Source: Desulfomonile sp963700305
GTDB taxonomy: Bacteria; Desulfobacterota; Desulfomonilia; Desulfomonilales; Desulfomonilaceae
DNA: 64,000 nucleotides
Reading direction: 5' to 3'
Assembly (NCBI GenBank): GCA_963700305.1
Contig: CAVOXB010000010.1
Location: forward strand, 172,677 to 236,676
The position numbers were made by a program, and so were the translations under genes. Below the pieces are notes generated by a model that made no database searches, had not been told where the DNA came from, and worked only from the letters and a program-made list of their open reading frames with translations. Every line of letters starts with the position of its first letter. The first letter of the stretch is position 1. Below, piece after piece: positions 62,735-64,000 of this stretch.

Positions 62735-63891
62735 GGAAGATAGGCGGACGGTTTTACGTTTTCTTCAACTGGAAAGGGAACCGTCTTCAGACAGTAACAG
62801 CGGCCGTGAATGAGGCCGAAGCGAAAAGGATCGAGAGGTCAGTGAAGACCGCTTTCAACATCTACCGGTTCGATCATCTGGAGCCAAAGGCGCTCGAAGT
62901 GACCATGAAAATCTTCGAGACCAAAAGCTGGAAGCTTCCTGATGAGCTGGCCACACCGGAGCCCGAGAAAGAGCTGACTTTGTTCCAAGGCATAAAGGAT
63001 TACCTCGAAGCTGCGGAGAGAAATCGGACGGTGCGTAAGGTCTTTGCCATCGACAGGATCGTGGAGTACTTCGGGGAAAGCACTCCTCTGGAGAACATCA
63101 CGGTGCTGAGGGTCAGGAAATACAGGGATCATCGGCTAGCCCAGGGCGTCACCAACGGCACGGTGAACATCGAAGTGTCTACTCTGTCTGGTATTTTTCG
63201 AGTGCAGGTCGAGAATCGGACCCTGGAGTTCAATCCGTGCTCCATGGTCTCCCGGTTACCGGAGAGCCAGAGGGACGAGTACATCTCGTGGGATCAATGC
63301 CAGCAAATGCTTGAGGTTGCCGGGTGGCTTAAACCGATCATCACGATCCTTTACTACACTGGCATGCGACCCTCGGAGGTGTTTGAGCTGGACTGGAAAG
63401 AGGTGGACTTCGGCAGGCGGATGATCGTGTTGCCACCGGAGAGGACCAAGGAAGGCAAGAACGCCAATCAGAAGTGGCTGCGTGAGAAGCATGTGCCCAT
63501 GCGGAAAGAAGTTCATGACCTACTCTGGGCCATGAGGCACGAGGCCGGTGACAACGTTGTGAAGCTGAGCGGCCGGGTTTTCACCTTCGAAGGGAGGCCC
63601 TTGACCCGTGGAACCAAGAGGAAATGCTGGGCGCGTATCATCCGATTGACCGGTCTCGACGGTTATCAGATGAGGGACTTTCGGCGTGCGTTCAAGAAGA
63701 ATCTGGCTTGGTCTGGAGTGGATCGGACGATCCGCAACGCCATCGTGGGTCACAGCTCACACGTGCCAGTGGAAGACCGGTACATTCATCTCACTGACGA
63801 GAGGCTGCTGGAGGCCGTGGACAACATGAGGTTTGACCACGGCTCGAATCCGGCCCAAGTCGGTCAGATCTCAAGGGTAACGAAAGAATGA
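62725..63891 (+). CDS. Site-specific tyrosine recombinase (integrase)
   Basis: A 388-residue integrase. An N-terminal arm-binding-like part (GGRFYVFFNWKGNRLQTVTA) is followed by a SAM-like core-binding domain (LTLFQGIKDYLEAAERNRTV) and the catalytic domain. Catalytic residues: Arg in LYYTGMRPSEVFELDWKEV; the second box reads YQMRDFRRAFKKNLAWSGVD (Arg kept, the usual preceding His replaced by Arg); the third box IVGHSSHVPVEDRYIHLTDE has the His and the nucleophile Tyr. AAGGAGG is seven bases before ATG. It reads towards the tRNA-Val gene, whose 3' end is only about 65 bases away, so that tRNA is the likely attachment site. Confidence 0.93.
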   Translation: MGVRKIGGRFYVFFNWKGNRLQTVTAAVNEAEAKRIERSVKTAFNIYRFDHLEPKALEVTMKIFETKSWKLPDELATPEPEKELTLFQGIKDYLEAAERNRTVRKVFAIDRIVEYFGESTPLENITVLRVRKYRDHRLAQGVTNGTVNIEVSTLSGIFRVQVENRTLEFNPCSMVSRLPESQRDEYISWDQCQQMLEVAGWLKPIITILYYTGMRPSEVFELDWKEVDFGRRMIVLPPERTKEGKNANQKWLREKHVPMRKEVHDLLWAMRHEAGDNVVKLSGRVFTFEGRPLTRGTKRKCWARIIRLTGLDGYQMRDFRRAFKKNLAWSGVDRTIRNAIVGHSSHVPVEDRYIHLTDERLLEAVDNMRFDHGSNPAQVGQISRVTKE

Positions 63892-63916
63892 CGAAAAATG
63901 TCAGAGCAAAAGAAAA

Positions 63917-63938
63917 AGGTCATGTGTGAACATGACCT
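63917..63938 (+). terminator. Hairpin terminator-like structure after the integrase
   Basis: AGGTCATGT-GTGA-ACATGACCT, a nine-base-pair stem with a four-base loop, 25 bases past the integrase stop and preceded by an A-run. T-rich sequence follows only loosely (AAGTCTTTGATCTT). Confidence 0.5.
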
Positions 63939-63954
63939 AAGTCTTTGATCTTAC

Positions 63955-64000
63955 TGGTAGGCGGGAGAGGTTTTGAACCTCCGACCCCTGCCGTGTGAAG
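63955..64000 (-). tRNA. tRNA-Val(CAC), 3' part, truncated by the window edge
   Basis: On the minus strand the end reads CTTCACACGGCAG (anticodon CAC in a TTCACAC loop), a variable loop GGGGTC, a T-arm with GGTTCAAAACC, the acceptor strand CCCGCCT, discriminator A and an encoded CCA (63957-63955). The 5' half lies beyond 64000. The T-arm and acceptor end face the integrase gene. Confidence 0.85.

Larger units (their letters stand above)
58512..63957 (+). mobile_element. Right part of an integrative element inserted at tRNA-Val
   Basis: Integrase, excisionase, ParB-like protein, small cargo protein and a possible replication protein lie next to the 3' end of a tRNA-Val gene, the classical arrangement for tRNA-targeted elements. 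The polymerase, TIR and IS1380 genes at 53.3-58.3 kb probably also belong to it. I found no second copy of the tRNA 3' end in the window, so the left boundary is open. Confidence 0.6.

Overview
ORGANISM AND STATE. The window looks like a chromosome of a strictly or facultatively anaerobic Desulfobacterota-type bacterium (Desulfomonile or syntrophobacterial style). This is an inference from gene content: many PAS sensor kinases of the C-terminal-receiver type, a Tat-exported aldo/keto reductase next to DUF6599 and DUF362 proteins, PerR/KatG oxygen defence, a PilZ protein, an HAE1 efflux pump, and roughly 50% GC by eye. A striking feature is decay. About 16-18 recognisable genes carry single-base frameshifts, several in homopolymers. 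Either many genes are recently broken or the assembly holds uncorrected indels. carB is the clearest case: full length, well conserved, but cut into at least seven reading-frame blocks.

LAYOUT. 1-3.2 kb: a minus-strand operon of a B12-type radical SAM protein, an FAD amine oxidase-like protein and an integral membrane protein. 4.3-7.4 kb: a cation/proton antiporter with a universal stress protein, a small membrane protein, then DUF167 and YggT. 7.9-12.2 kb: an RND efflux adaptor and pump. 12.3-19.1 kb: receiver proteins, an intact and a broken PstS-like binding protein, a chemoreceptor and an ABC substrate-binding protein. 20-29.2 kb: a PilZ protein and two large hybrid PAS histidine kinases, with a small protein sharing the PilZ protein's N-terminal domain. 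30-34.5 kb: a PQQ-like beta-propeller and carB.

35-43.8 kb is a transposon graveyard. An IS110-family element sits inside an older transposase. A cluster of redox genes (aldo/keto reductase, DUF6599, DUF362, iron-sulfur flavoprotein) is bracketed by two related transposase remnants. Next come a 5'-truncated wrbA, a MITE whose ends match an IS1182-type element at 49.3 kb, and an IS1634-type fragment. 44.2-48.6 kb is a peroxide-defence island: perR, a broken monofunctional catalase, a ferric-reductase-like cytochrome b, and one open frame that joins a membrane-anchored cytochrome c to a complete catalase-peroxidase. 50.4-52.4 kb holds a membrane sensor kinase.

53.3-64 kb is an integrative element abutting the 3' end of a tRNA-Val(CAC) gene at the right edge. 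It has a tyrosine integrase and excisionase, a MerR/ParB-like protein, an unrecognised protein with a possible C-terminal HTH, a family A DNA polymerase-like gene with two partial copies of its 5' part, a TIR-domain protein and an IS1380 element. The left boundary was not found.

BEST LEADS. (i) The IS110 element has a 5' non-coding region whose segments match both its own ends and its actual target, as expected of a bridge RNA. (ii) A cytochrome c-KatG fusion with an internal ribosome binding site. (iii) A tRNA-Val element with a polymerase, its partial duplicates, a TIR protein and a duplicated palindrome module.
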